DNA of 33,564 nucleotides from Mesorhizobium escarrei (GCF_935825525.1 NZ_CAKXZT010000148.1:46739-80302), one strand, 5' to 3'. Shown: positions 1 to 8,878, numbered from the stretch's first letter. Made by a program: numbers and translations. The notes: a model not told the origin generated them from the sequence alone.

Positions 1-270
1 GTCTCGAACTGGCTGAGGCTTTTGTGTGCCTTCTTCCTGACGCTGCTCGCAGCCACCCGCAAAGCCGCCACTGCGGCCCCGATCAGCCTGAACTCCGCCC
101 CCTCAGTTGGGACAAAGCGCTCCAACGCAGATCACTTTCAAGGTTGACGCGAGAATCGCTTTCTTCACGGACGACGAAATAGGCTGCATTGCCGAGCGCC
201 TAGACCAAGAAAACGCCGGGCGGCCTCCTGTCGCCCAGGGATTCTCTGACCAAGCAGCCTCCTTTGCCAC

Positions 271-299
271 TTGACAGCTAACTCTGGATATAATTCAAT
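271..299 (+). promoter_or_regulatory. Candidate promoter of the amidase/ABC operon
   Basis: A perfect TTGACA lies at 271-276. A perfect TATAAT lies at 289-294, but only 12 bases downstream, too close for a normal sigma-70 pair. With a 17-base spacer the -10 would be TTCAAT at 294-299. The hexamers are seen directly; which of them pair is uncertain. The first codon of the amidase is about 160 bases downstream. Confidence 0.4.
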
Positions 300-304
300 C
301 GCAA

Positions 305-337
305 TTATTGAATATGCATATATATCGTATTCAATAA
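305..337. promoter_or_regulatory. Perfect 10-bp inverted repeat, likely operator
   Basis: TTATTGAATA at 305-314 is the exact reverse complement of TATTCAATAA at 328-337, with a 13-base AT-rich spacer. It sits just downstream of the candidate promoter of the amidase operon, where a bound repressor would block transcription. The 11-mer TGAATATGCAT at 309-319 recurs in inverted orientation at 9065-9075, between the exporter and the AmiC-like gene. The MarR protein encoded at 10738 is a possible ligand; this pairing is inference. Confidence 0.6.
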
Positions 338-460
338 ATTCGCAGGCAGGCAGAGCGCCGGGTCGGCCGATTGATAGGAAGCTGAAAAAGACATGCTGGA
401 ATCTCGAAACGATCTTTCCCTTCGGTCGACGCTGTCCAAGTCGACGCCGGGTGCTTTCTG

Positions 461-2029
461 ATGCCGCTGCAAAGTCCAGAGATCGACGACCTCGTCGAAG
501 CCGCGAGCAAGCTCGACATTCACCTCACCACCACCGAAGCCCGCATCTTCACCGACCGGTTCAAGAAGCAGGTCGGCGACATGGAGGATTTCCTCGAACT
601 GAGGATCGAGGAGCATCGTCCGCCCTTGCGCCATTTCGATCGCAACACAGGATACCGGCCAACCGCGGATGAAGACCCGCTCAACATCTTCATCCGCAAG
701 TGCTTGGTCACGGGCGGGGAGGGTGGCCTGCTTGCCGGGCGCAAGATCGGCCTGAAGGATCACATCGCGGTCGCTGGCGTACCGATGACGCTGGGCTCCC
801 ACTTCATGGATGGCTACACTCCCGATTTTGACGCCACCGTCGTCACACGGCTTCTAGATGCGGGCGCCACGATCATCGGCAAGATGAACATGGAGGACTT
901 CTCCTTCGGCGGTCCCGGCGTTGCCGGTGTCGGCGATTTCGGTAGGCCGCTCAATCCGCATAACCACGACTATGTGACAGGGGGCTCGTCATCCGGCTGC
1001 GCCGCCGGCATTGCTTCCGGCCAACTCGATATCGCCTTTGGCGGCGATCAGGGCGGCTCGATCCGCATTCCGTCTTCATGGTCCGGCTGCGTCGGCCTGA
1101 TGCCGACGCACGGCCTAGTCCCGCACAGCGGCGTGTTCGGTCTCGAGCAGAGCATCGACTATGTCGGCCCGATGACCAGAACGGTCGACGACCTCGCCCT
1201 TGTTCTGCAATGCGTGGCAGGCGCTGACGATTACGACCCGCGGCAGTCGCGGGTTCCGGCGAAATTGCCGGACTATGTCGGCGCGCTTGGCAAGGACGTC
1301 AAAGGTCTGCGCATCGGCATTCTCAACGAGGGCTTTGACCTTCCCGGCGCGGAAGAGGATGTCGAGAGCGCGGTGCGGCAGGCCATTGCCGTGCTCGAGG
1401 GTCTCGGCGCACAGGTCACGAAAGTGTCTGTCCCGGTTCACCGCACCGTGCCCCTGGTGCTGGCGCCGATCTTCCTGGAAGGTGCGCGGACCGGCTTCGA
1501 CACGAACTTCTACAATGCCTTCGGCAAGTCCTTCTATCCGGCGTCCTTCATGGCGGCGTTCGGCCGGGCCAAGCATAGCCACAGCCACGAGATTCCGCTC
1601 AATTTCAAGCTCATCCTGCTGGCAGGAACCTATGCCCATGAGCGCACCAACGGCCGGCTCTACGCAAAGGCGCAGGGCGCGCGGCCCCCGATCGTCGCTC
1701 AATATCAGCGGGCATTCCGGGACGTGGACCTGCTCGTCATGCCGACCTGCCCGACCAAGTCGCACCCTTACGTGACCCCGACCGATTTCGCCGACGCAAT
1801 AGACCATACGCTGTTCGGCGGAGGGCTCGGCAAGAATGTCGCCAAGCTGGGCGCCAATACCTGTCCGTTCAACATCACGGGCTTTCCGTCGCTCAGCATT
1901 CCCTGCGGCAAATCCGAAGGGCTGCCCATCGGGATGCAGCTCGTCGCGCCGCATTTCCGCGAGGACCTGCTCATCCAGGCCGCGCACGCATACCAGCGTT
2001 CCGTCGATTGGGACAGCTTCTACCCTTAA
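461..2029 (+). CDS. Amidase (amidase signature family)
   Basis: This 522-residue protein is a serine hydrolase of the amidase signature family, which cleaves carboxamides to acid and ammonia. The Lys-cisSer-Ser machinery is visible: Lys99 in GLKDH, the serines of GGSSSG at 174-179, and the nucleophile Ser200 at the end of GGDQGGS. The length is normal for the family and no signal peptide is seen, so it should be cytoplasmic. It is followed after 109 bases by a peptide-type ABC importer on the same strand, suggesting that an imported amide or peptide derivative is its substrate. The start has only a poor ribosome site, so a slightly different start is possible. The exact substrate cannot be read from the sequence; indoleacetamide, nicotinamide, urea derivatives and Glu-tRNA amidation are all represented in the family. 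Confidence 0.9.
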   Translation: MPLQSPEIDDLVEAASKLDIHLTTTEARIFTDRFKKQVGDMEDFLELRIEEHRPPLRHFDRNTGYRPTADEDPLNIFIRKCLVTGGEGGLLAGRKIGLKDHIAVAGVPMTLGSHFMDGYTPDFDATVVTRLLDAGATIIGKMNMEDFSFGGPGVAGVGDFGRPLNPHNHDYVTGGSSSGCAAGIASGQLDIAFGGDQGGSIRIPSSWSGCVGLMPTHGLVPHSGVFGLEQSIDYVGPMTRTVDDLALVLQCVAGADDYDPRQSRVPAKLPDYVGALGKDVKGLRIGILNEGFDLPGAEEDVESAVRQAIAVLEGLGAQVTKVSVPVHRTVPLVLAPIFLEGARTGFDTNFYNAFGKSFYPASFMAAFGRAKHSHSHEIPLNFKLILLAGTYAHERTNGRLYAKAQGARPPIVAQYQRAFRDVDLLVMPTCPTKSHPYVTPTDFADAIDHTLFGGGLGKNVAKLGANTCPFNITGFPSLSIPCGKSEGLPIGMQLVAPHFREDLLIQAAHAYQRSVDWDSFYP

Positions 2030-2138
2030 GGCTCCAGCAAGGGGCGGCCGAATTGGCACGTGGATTGCATCGGTCCGAGAGGTCCGCCCGCTTACTACGT
2101 CAGCGACTGATGGTTTTAAACGAACGGAGAAGAACACT

Positions 2139-3764
2139 ATGAGGCAAGTTGGCGCATTATTTGGCAGTACGCTGCCATTTCCGGCCCGCAAGGTGAAGGC
2201 ACTGCTCGGAGCGCTGCTCCTGTTCCCACTAGGCAATTTTGCAGAAGCCCAGGAGCCCAAGTTTGGCGGCACGCTGATCGTCGCGACCACGAACGACACG
2301 CCGGACCTGGACATCCAGAAATACACCAGTAGCTCGCAGCACAACGCCTTGTTGCCGATCTTCGACGGGCTGGTCGAGAAGGACTGGACGGCGGACGCCG
2401 ACTTCCCGCCGATCGTGCCGGGCCTCGCAACCAGCTGGAGCGCATCTGCCGACGGCAAGACCTACACGTTCAAGCTGCGGGAAGGCGTCAAGTTTCACGA
2501 CGGCACGCCCTTCAACGCGGAAGCGGCGAACTTCAATTTCCAGCGCATGACCAACAAGGAGCATCCCTATTACGACCAGCAGGCGGGCAGTGCGGCGCTT
2601 GGCGTCCTCAAGGGCTTAAAGGGATCGATGGTCGTCGACGAATATACCTTCCAGATCGAGTTGTCGGAGCCGAATGCCGGCCTCATCGAGGCGCTGGCGA
2701 GCCTTCCGAATTATTACATCATGAGTCCGGCCGCCTTCGAGAAATACGGCAAGGACGCGATCGGCCAGAATGCCGTCGGTACCGGCCCGTTCAAGCTGGT
2801 CGAATGGGTGCGCGGCCAGCGCACCGTGATGGCCCGAAACGACGACTACTGGGGCAAGAAGCCTTACGTCGACCAGATGGTCTACCGGCCGATCATCGAG
2901 CCGGCGGCCCGGGCGGCCGCGCTGAAGGCCGGCGAAGTACAGATCGCCTGGGACCTGCCGGTCGATCAGGTCGAATCCTTCAAGAGCGACACGAAATACA
3001 ACGTCTATCTGCGCGGCATTCCCGCCACCAAAGTGATCGAATGCTGGCAAGCCAGCGGCCCGTTCTCGGACAAGCGCGTCCGCAAGGCAGTCAACATGGC
3101 GATCGACCGCGACACGCTGGCCAACGTCATCCTCAAGGGAACTGCGGTGCCAGCGACGCAGATCTACGGCATCGGCTCGGCTTCCTACGACCCCAGCCTG
3201 CCGGTCTTCGAGAAATACGATCCGGAAGCGGCCACGGCCCTGCTGGCGGAGACCAGTTTCCCCGACGGCTTCAACTTCTTCATCATCACGTCGCCCGAGA
3301 ACGAGCCGGTCGCCGGCGCGCTCCAGGCCTATGAGTTCGTCCAGGCCAATCTGGCCGAGATCGGCGTCAACATGGAGATCCGCGTCCGCGACAATGCAGT
3401 CTTCGGCGAGGTCTACATGAAGGCCAAGGCCGATGACGAATGCGTCACCTTCGACCGCGGCTACGACACCGACTTCATCCTCGACATGGGCTACACAGGC
3501 TCGGGCTGCGTGCCCAACGGCATGAACGACCAGTGCTACAAGAATGACGAGGTCGATGCCCTGCTGCAGAAGGCCTACACCGCCGCCAACATCGAAGAAT
3601 GGCGCAAGCTGCACCAGCAGGCGCAGAAGCTGATCATCGACGACAGCGGCACCATTCCCCTAGTGCACGGACTGCGGCCCATGGCAGCGCTGACCAGCGT
3701 TAAGAACTGGCTGCCGGCCAAGGCATGGCTCCAGTATCCGGGCAATGCATGGCTTGAGAACTGA
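2139..3764 (+). CDS. ABC transporter substrate-binding protein, family 5
   Basis: The protein has 541 residues, starting at ATG 2139 behind a purine-rich GGAGAAG site; reading upstream of this point has no homologous character. A signal peptide covers about residues 1-37 (hydrophobic core ALLGALLLFPLG, cleavage near AEAQ). The mature protein reads as a DppA/OppA-type binding protein (SBP_bac_5): an early GGTLIVATTNDTPDLDIQ segment, then the typical TYTFKLREGVKFHDGTPF segment and RNDDYWGKKPYVD. It would capture peptides, opines or nickel-type ligands in the periplasm and deliver them to the permeases encoded directly downstream. A strong stem-loop separates it from the first permease, a common arrangement that lets the binding protein be made in excess. 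Confidence 0.93.
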   Translation: MRQVGALFGSTLPFPARKVKALLGALLLFPLGNFAEAQEPKFGGTLIVATTNDTPDLDIQKYTSSSQHNALLPIFDGLVEKDWTADADFPPIVPGLATSWSASADGKTYTFKLREGVKFHDGTPFNAEAANFNFQRMTNKEHPYYDQQAGSAALGVLKGLKGSMVVDEYTFQIELSEPNAGLIEALASLPNYYIMSPAAFEKYGKDAIGQNAVGTGPFKLVEWVRGQRTVMARNDDYWGKKPYVDQMVYRPIIEPAARAAALKAGEVQIAWDLPVDQVESFKSDTKYNVYLRGIPATKVIECWQASGPFSDKRVRKAVNMAIDRDTLANVILKGTAVPATQIYGIGSASYDPSLPVFEKYDPEAATALLAETSFPDGFNFFIITSPENEPVAGALQAYEFVQANLAEIGVNMEIRVRDNAVFGEVYMKAKADDECVTFDRGYDTDFILDMGYTGSGCVPNGMNDQCYKNDEVDALLQKAYTAANIEEWRKLHQQAQKLIIDDSGTIPLVHGLRPMAALTSVKNWLPAKAWLQYPGNAWLEN

Positions 3765-3782
3765 GACGGCGGACTGCGCTCC

Positions 3783-3820
3783 GTTGCCTTCGCGACACCC
3801 ATCGGCGTCGCGAAGGCAAC
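3783..3820 (+). promoter_or_regulatory. Intercistronic stem-loop, 14-bp perfect stem
   Basis: GTTGCCTTCGCGAC at 3783-3796 is the exact reverse complement of GTCGCGAAGGCAAC at 3807-3820, with a 10-base loop. No T-run follows, so it is not a classic terminator. It lies 19 bases after the binding-protein gene and 31 bases before the permease gene. The likely role is protecting the upstream mRNA from 3' decay and lowering permease expression relative to the binding protein. Confidence 0.75.
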
Positions 3821-3851
3821 CGCGAAAACCACCGAATTTCGAGGCTAGTGA

Positions 3852-4805
3852 ATGATTGCGCTTTTGGTTCGCCGCACCCTGTTCCTCATACCCGTCCTTC
3901 TCGGCGGCTCGGCGATCGTCTTCTTCCTGATCCACTCCGCGCCAGGCGACCCCATAGATGCGCTGATGGGGATGTATGCCTCTCCCGAGGCGCGCGAAGC
4001 GCTGCGGATCAAATACGGCCTCAACGATCCACTGTTGGCGCAATATTTCCGCTGGCTCGGCCTCGTGCTTCAGGGTGACTGGGGCATGTCGATCCAGCAG
4101 CGTGTACCGGTGCTTCCGTTGGTGCTGGAAAAGTTCTGGATCACCATCCTGCTGACCAGCGCAGCAAGCCTGTTTGCTGCCATTGTCGGTATCTCAGCCG
4201 GCATCATATCGGCGGTCAAGCAGAACAGCTGGATCGACCACCTCATCCTCATCCTGTCCGTCTTTGCGCTCAGCATGCCTCCCTATTGGCTCGGCCTGAT
4301 CGCCATCTTCGTCTTCTCCGTGCAACTGGGCTGGCTGCCAACGGGCGGTCTCTACAGCTTCAGTGGCCAGATGGAGTTGTTCGACGTGTTGAAGCATCTC
4401 ATCATGCCAGCCATCGTCGCCGGGCTGACGCCTGCCGCGATCATCGCGCGGGTGACCCGGGCGGCGATGCTCGAGGTTCTGAAGCTCGACTTCATGACGG
4501 CACTGCGCGCCAAGGGTCTTAGGGAGAGGACGATCGTTCTCGGCCACGCCTTCCGCAACGCCCTGCCGACTGTCGTCAGTATGACCGGCCTGCAAATCGG
4601 CTACCTGATCCTCGGAGCGGCGCTGTTCGTCGAAATCATCTTCAGTTGGCCCGGCCTTGGCCTGGAAATCTACAAATCCGTCGTCGGCCGCGACATGCCG
4701 ATGATGCTCGGCCTGGTTCTGTTCAGCACCTTCATCTTCGTCGTCCTCAACCTTGCGGTCGATATCATTTACCGGGTCATCAACCCGCGCGTTCGGGAAG
4801 CCTAG
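3852..4805 (+). CDS. ABC transporter permease, DppB-like
   Basis: This is a 317-residue inner-membrane protein of the BPD_transp_1 class, the first permease of a dipeptide/nickel-type importer. The N-terminus (RRTLFLIPVLLGGSAIVFFLIHSAPGDPID) is the hallmark first helix and APGDP motif of the DppB group. The conserved loop contacting the ATPase is visible around residues 215-240 (ALRAKGLRERTIVLGHAFRNALP). About six membrane segments are seen. GAGG seven bases before the ATG supports the start. The stop codon is two bases from the next gene, so the two permeases are almost certainly co-translated as a heterodimer. Confidence 0.94.
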   Translation: MIALLVRRTLFLIPVLLGGSAIVFFLIHSAPGDPIDALMGMYASPEAREALRIKYGLNDPLLAQYFRWLGLVLQGDWGMSIQQRVPVLPLVLEKFWITILLTSAASLFAAIVGISAGIISAVKQNSWIDHLILILSVFALSMPPYWLGLIAIFVFSVQLGWLPTGGLYSFSGQMELFDVLKHLIMPAIVAGLTPAAIIARVTRAAMLEVLKLDFMTALRAKGLRERTIVLGHAFRNALPTVVSMTGLQIGYLILGAALFVEIIFSWPGLGLEIYKSVVGRDMPMMLGLVLFSTFIFVVLNLAVDIIYRVINPRVREA

Positions 4806-4807
4806 AC

Positions 4808-5701
4808 ATGGTCTCACTGTCTCCCAACAGCACGTCGGACCGCAGCCCCTCGCGTGTGATGCTGGCGCTTTCGAACGGCAGGCGCTTTGCCAAGACCCAC
4901 AAATCGATCGTGGTCGGGGCGATCATGGTGGGCTTTGTCGTCGCCATGGCCGCCCTGGCGCCGGTGCTCAGCCCCTACAGTCCGACCCGGATCCATCCGC
5001 TCGACCGCCTGGCCGGGGTCGGCTCGCCTGGCTATCTGCTCGGCGCCGACCAGCAGGGCCGCGACATATTGAGCCGGCTGATGTGGGGAGCCAGAAGCTC
5101 ACTCGCCATCGCCGTGCTGCCGCTCACCATTGCCGGCATCCTCGGGCTCGTGCTTGGCTCGGTGGCCGGTTACATCGGCAAGCTTCCCGAAACGCTCATC
5201 ATGCGCAGCATGGACGTCGTCTTCGGCCTGCCGCCCATCCTGCTGGCGATCGCAGTGGCCGCCACGCTGGGGCCGGGACTGGTGAACCTCGTCATCAGCC
5301 TGTCGATCGTGCTCCTGCCGCCGATGACGCGCGTCACCTTCCAGGTCGTCACCACGCTGAAGGAACAGCCCTTCGTCGACGCCGCAAAGGTTTCCGGGGC
5401 CACGACGCCCCAGATCATCTTCGACCAGATCATCCCGAACAGCCTAGCCCCGGTCATCGCCTATGGCGCATCGCTGGCCGGTTCGATGGTTGTCTTCGGG
5501 GCAGGCATCAGCTTCATCGGACTTGGCATCCAACCGCCCCAGGCCGATTGGGGCCGGATGATAAACGACGGGCGCGAGGTGCTGGATCTCCATCCGCATG
5601 TTTCGACCCTGCCCGGGCTGGCGATCTTCATTCTAGCTGCGGGTTTCAACTTCCTCGGCGACGGTCTGCGCGACCTGCTTGATCCACGGATGAGGATGTA
5701 G
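4808..5701 (+). CDS. ABC transporter permease, DppC-like
   Basis: This is the second permease, 297 residues from ATG 4808, two bases after the preceding stop; upstream in-frame ATGs would lie inside the DppB-like gene and are rejected. The N-terminal cytoplasmic stretch and first helix (KSIVVGAIMVGFVVAMAALAPVLSPYSP) followed by HPLDRLAGVGSPGYLLGADQQGRDILSRLMWGARSSL are typical of DppC/OppC proteins. The EAA-type loop is at roughly 175-200 (VDAAKVSGATTPQIIFDQIIPNSLAPVI). It ends in LGDGLRDLLDPRMRM, the standard C-terminus of the family. It pairs with the DppB-like subunit to form the translocation pore. Confidence 0.94.
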   Translation: MVSLSPNSTSDRSPSRVMLALSNGRRFAKTHKSIVVGAIMVGFVVAMAALAPVLSPYSPTRIHPLDRLAGVGSPGYLLGADQQGRDILSRLMWGARSSLAIAVLPLTIAGILGLVLGSVAGYIGKLPETLIMRSMDVVFGLPPILLAIAVAATLGPGLVNLVISLSIVLLPPMTRVTFQVVTTLKEQPFVDAAKVSGATTPQIIFDQIIPNSLAPVIAYGASLAGSMVVFGAGISFIGLGIQPPQADWGRMINDGREVLDLHPHVSTLPGLAIFILAAGFNFLGDGLRDLLDPRMRM

Positions 5702-5705
5702 GGCC

Positions 5706-6743
5706 ATGCAACAGCATTTCCGCACCATTGATCCAGGCGCCGGCAAGGTCCCGCAGCCCGACGAACTTCTCCGCGTGGAGGATCTCAGGACGCACTTCCA
5801 CACCCGTCACGGCATTGCGAAGTCGGTCGATGGGGTGGATTTCCACCTGTCGAAGGGAGAGCATCTGGGCCTGATCGGCGAGTCCGGCAGCGGCAAGAGC
5901 GTCACCGCGCTTTCGGTCATGCGGCTGGTGCGCGAGCCGGGCCGCATCGTTGGTGGAAGCATCCACTTCGAAGGACAGGATCTGCTTGGCCTCGATGCGC
6001 AGAGCATGCGGCGTCTGAGAGGCAGCCGCATCTCGATGATTTTCCAGGACCCGCTCAACCATCTCGATCCGGTGATGAAGATCGGCGACTGGATCTCCGA
6101 GACGCTGACGCTCCACAAAGGCGTGGGCCGCAAGGCGGCCTATGTCGAGGCGGCCCGCATCCTCAAGGTGCTGAAGGTGGCGTCGCCCGAGGATGTGCTC
6201 CGCGCCTATCCGTTTCAATTGAGCGGCGGCATGTGCCAACGCGTTCTGATCGCCACGGCGATCATCACGGGGCCGGCGCTCCTCATAGCGGATGAGGCAA
6301 CCAGCGCACTCGATGTCACGGTCCAGGCCAGCATCCTGCGCAATCTCGACGAACTGACCGACATTTTCGGCACCGCTGTCTTGCTCACCACGCACAACAT
6401 GCTGGTGGTGCGCCAGGCGTGCACGCGCGTCATGGTCATGTATGGCGGGCGGATCGTCGAGAGCTGCGACACCGATGTGCTGTTCCGCAATCCCATGCAT
6501 CCCTACACGGTCGGGCTGCTGGACAGCGTGCCGGCGCTTGAGCGTATCGGCGAGCCGCTGAGGCCCATGGCCGGCGAACCGCCGCTTCCGACCGAAGACA
6601 TAGTTGGGTGCAAATTCTACGGGCGCTGTCCCATCCGCCGGCCTGTCTGCCAGGAAATGCGGCCTCCACTTGCGGAGGTCGAATCCGGCCATTGGAGCGC
6701 CTGTTTCTTTCCGGAGGAATCAAGATCAAAAATCTCATCCTAG
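5706..6743 (+). CDS. ABC transporter ATP-binding protein, OppD/DppD-like
   Basis: This 345-residue ATPase has Walker A GESGSGKS at residues 58-65, a signature motif LSGGMCQRV, and Walker B LLIADEATSALD. The C-terminal extension carries the cysteine-containing motif CKFYGRCPIRRPVCQ and the HWSACFF ending that distinguish oligopeptide/dipeptide-type ATPases from other ABC families. It begins four bases after the DppC-like stop with GGG just upstream. Together with the next gene it forms the heterodimeric motor of the importer. The signature reads GGMCQ rather than the usual GGMRQ, a small oddity at a non-catalytic position. Confidence 0.94.
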   Translation: MQQHFRTIDPGAGKVPQPDELLRVEDLRTHFHTRHGIAKSVDGVDFHLSKGEHLGLIGESGSGKSVTALSVMRLVREPGRIVGGSIHFEGQDLLGLDAQSMRRLRGSRISMIFQDPLNHLDPVMKIGDWISETLTLHKGVGRKAAYVEAARILKVLKVASPEDVLRAYPFQLSGGMCQRVLIATAIITGPALLIADEATSALDVTVQASILRNLDELTDIFGTAVLLTTHNMLVVRQACTRVMVMYGGRIVESCDTDVLFRNPMHPYTVGLLDSVPALERIGEPLRPMAGEPPLPTEDIVGCKFYGRCPIRRPVCQEMRPPLAEVESGHWSACFFPEESRSKISS

Positions 6744-6748
6744 AGGTC

Positions 6749-7753
6749 GTGAACCTCAAGAAGCATTTCCCCGCGCGCGGCGGCAATCCGCTGGTGCGTT
6801 CGGAACGGACCGTCAAGGCGGTGGACGGAGTCAGCTTCGACATCCGGGAGGGCGAAGTGGTGGCCGTGGTCGGTGAATCCGGCTGCGGCAAGTCCACACT
6901 CGGACGCCTCGTCATACGGCTGATCGAGCCGTCGTCCGGCGGTATCAGGCTTTCCAACGAGGACGTGACCCATGTCCAGGGCGAGGAACTGCGTTCGCTC
7001 AGGCTGAAGGCCCAGATCGTCTTCCAAGATCCTTTCGGGTCCCTGAACCCCCGCATGACGGTCGGCGCATCGATCGCCTACCCGCTGCAGGTGAACCGGC
7101 TTTTCAAGCGTGGCGACAAGGAGGGCGTCGAGCAACGTGTCAAGGAACTGCTCGAACGCGTTGGCCTGAATGCCGCTCATGCCAAGCGGCTTCCCCATGA
7201 GTTGAGCGGAGGCCAGCGGCAACGAGTGGGGATTGCCAGGGCTATTGCTGTCAATCCGAAGCTTCTGGTGCTGGACGAGCCGGTCGCGGCTCTCGATCTC
7301 TCTGCCCAGGCCCGCGTGCTGAACCTGTTCAAGGAGTTGCAGCGCAACACCGGCATGGCCTATCTCTTCATAACGCACGATCTCAGCGTCGCCGAGTACA
7401 TCGCCGATCGCATCCTCGTCATGTATGCCGGAAAAGTCATGGAACTGGGTCCGCGTGGCGGCGTCTTCAAGACCCCTTGGCACCCTTATACCGAGGCCCT
7501 GCTGGCCGCAGCGATTCTCGAAGGCCCGAGTTCGAGCGATGCGACCATTCTCGATGGCGATCCGCCGAGCACCATCGATCCGCCGCCGGGATGCCGGTTC
7601 AACACGAGATGCCCTCACGCCGGTCCAATCTGTGCCGCCGAAGAGCCGGCTCTGGTCGAGGTGCAGGATGGGCATATGGTCGCCTGCCACTTGCTCACCG
7701 GAAAGCTTCAGCGGAGGATTCCGGCAAGCACGCGCATTCCGGTCAGCGCCTGA
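6749..7753 (+). CDS. ABC transporter ATP-binding protein, OppF/DppF-like
   Basis: This is the second ATPase of the importer. Walker A GESGCGKS, signature LSGGQRQRV, Walker B LLVLDEPVAALD and the C-terminal CRFNTRCPHAGPIC motif are all present. The start is unsettled. The frame is open back to ATG 6608, but that would add about 47 residues unlike the family and overlap the upstream ATPase by 136 bases. Homologues begin close to the LEVVNLKKHF segment. I list GTG 6749, the nearest canonical start, but it has poor spacing to a ribosome site. A strong GGAGG at 6713-6717 is instead placed correctly for the rare start ATC at 6725. Function does not depend on this choice. Confidence 0.9.
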   Translation: MNLKKHFPARGGNPLVRSERTVKAVDGVSFDIREGEVVAVVGESGCGKSTLGRLVIRLIEPSSGGIRLSNEDVTHVQGEELRSLRLKAQIVFQDPFGSLNPRMTVGASIAYPLQVNRLFKRGDKEGVEQRVKELLERVGLNAAHAKRLPHELSGGQRQRVGIARAIAVNPKLLVLDEPVAALDLSAQARVLNLFKELQRNTGMAYLFITHDLSVAEYIADRILVMYAGKVMELGPRGGVFKTPWHPYTEALLAAAILEGPSSSDATILDGDPPSTIDPPPGCRFNTRCPHAGPICAAEEPALVEVQDGHMVACHLLTGKLQRRIPASTRIPVSA

Positions 7754-7873
7754 AGCCGGCCACGAATTGGCCCGCGTCGACCCGCCAGCCGGTCGTCAAG
7801 AAAGGTTGAGCCGAATGGCCTCGATCCTCCCTTACCAGCGCCCCAGCGCACCGTTGGAATTCACAGGCCCCGA

Positions 7874-8878
7874 CTACCTCAAAACGCTTGCCAATCTGGC
7901 ATTCGTACGGAAGGTGTAGGCCGTTGCTCCGATGAGGATCAGCGCGCCGATCATCACTTCCACTTCGAGCGATTCGTCGAAGAAAACGAGACCGCAGATC
8001 GTGGTCAGCAGCAGCCGCACGAAGTCGAGTGGAGCCAGCGCCGCCGCCTGTCCCTTCTGGTAGGCCACCGTTAGCAGCCATTGACCCAGCGTGCCAGAGA
8101 CGCCGACCAGCAACAGAACGAGGAGTTCGGAAAAAGTCGGAGTGACCCAAAAAAAAGCGGTTGGGACAGCGAGGGCGGCAAGCAGCACCATGGCCTGGTA
8201 GGTGAGGATGGTCGTGGCCCGGTCCGGTCCGGACGCCACGCGCAGCGAGAGCGCCGAGGCTGCGCTGCAAACCGCACCGAGAAGCGCTACGACCGAATAA
8301 AGCAGGGATGTGCTACCGGTTGGGCGCAGCATTACGAAGACGCCGATGATGCCGATGATCGTCGTGATCCAGCGGGCGCGGCCCACTCTTTCCTTCAGGA
8401 AGCGGCTTGCGCCCACGGTCACGAAGATCGCGTAGGAGAAGCTGAGCGCCATAGCAAGCGCCAGCGGAAGATGGATCACTGCCGCGAAGCTGAATACCAT
8501 CGCTCCCAGTTGGAACAGGCCGCGGGTGATTTGCAGCATGGGGCGCGGCGTGCGTAGGACGGCCGGGAAGTCGGTCATCACAAACGGCACGATGAGCGCC
8601 TGCATCACCAACTGGCGGATGGTCAGGATCTCGACCAGCGGAATACGCTGTCCGGCGATCTTTATCAGCACCGTCATCGCCGTGAACGAGGTCATCGCGG
8701 CGAGGAGGATCAGCGAGGCGAGGAGGTTTTCCGAGACCGCAGGCCGCTTCCAGCTCCAGGCCGCGTGCCGCTTTGATCGCAGTTCGGCAACCTTGTCCGG
8801 CGTAGTCGCCGGTGTTTCGCCGTCATTCGCATTCTGCATCTCGGCGGCATCGGACGGTCTTGAGTCCAAAGACGGCAT
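7874..8878 (-). CDS. DMT-family (EamA) transporter
   Basis: This 334-residue integral membrane protein of the drug/metabolite transporter superfamily has two EamA repeats and about ten helices, beginning after a cytoplasmic N-terminal tail of roughly 60 residues. Typical members export amino acids, purines or other small metabolites. The first helix is LLASLILLAAMTSFTAMTVLIKIAG, and the end-of-repeat segment with the RTPRPMLQITRGLFQLGA loop is family-like. I place the start at ATG 8878, six bases after a GAGGGA site; an upstream in-frame ATG at 8992 lacks such a site. It converges on the importer operon and diverges from the AmiC-like gene. Export of a product of the amidase is a guess from context. 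Confidence 0.87.
   Translation of the reverse strand: MPSLDSRPSDAAEMQNANDGETPATTPDKVAELRSKRHAAWSWKRPAVSENLLASLILLAAMTSFTAMTVLIKIAGQRIPLVEILTIRQLVMQALIVPFVMTDFPAVLRTPRPMLQITRGLFQLGAMVFSFAAVIHLPLALAMALSFSYAIFVTVGASRFLKERVGRARWITTIIGIIGVFVMLRPTGSTSLLYSVVALLGAVCSAASALSLRVASGPDRATTILTYQAMVLLAALAVPTAFFWVTPTFSELLVLLLVGVSGTLGQWLLTVAYQKGQAAALAPLDFVRLLLTTICGLVFFDESLEVEVMIGALILIGATAYTFRTNARLASVLR

Larger units (their letters stand above)
1..460. other. Upstream intergenic region, partly unassigned
   Basis: No gene can be supported here. Reading frame 1 on the + strand is open from the window edge to a TGA at 144-146, so the tail of a gene starting outside the window is possible, but the roughly 48 residues match nothing I recognise. 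The right half is much more AT-rich than its surroundings and holds the promoter-like and inverted-repeat elements listed separately. Confidence 0.4.

Noticed and set aside
271..294. TTGACA and TATAAT as a normal sigma-70 promoter
   Set aside because: The spacer is only 12 bases, so the two perfect hexamers cannot both serve the same polymerase in the usual way; kept only as a candidate element.
1115..2458. A 447-residue - strand frame across the amidase and binding-protein genes
   Set aside because: Antisense shadow crossing two clearly identified genes; no motif.
7815..7919. A 34-residue frame after the OppF-like gene
   Set aside because: Overlaps the 3' end of the exporter gene, with only a weak ribosome site and no recognisable homologue.
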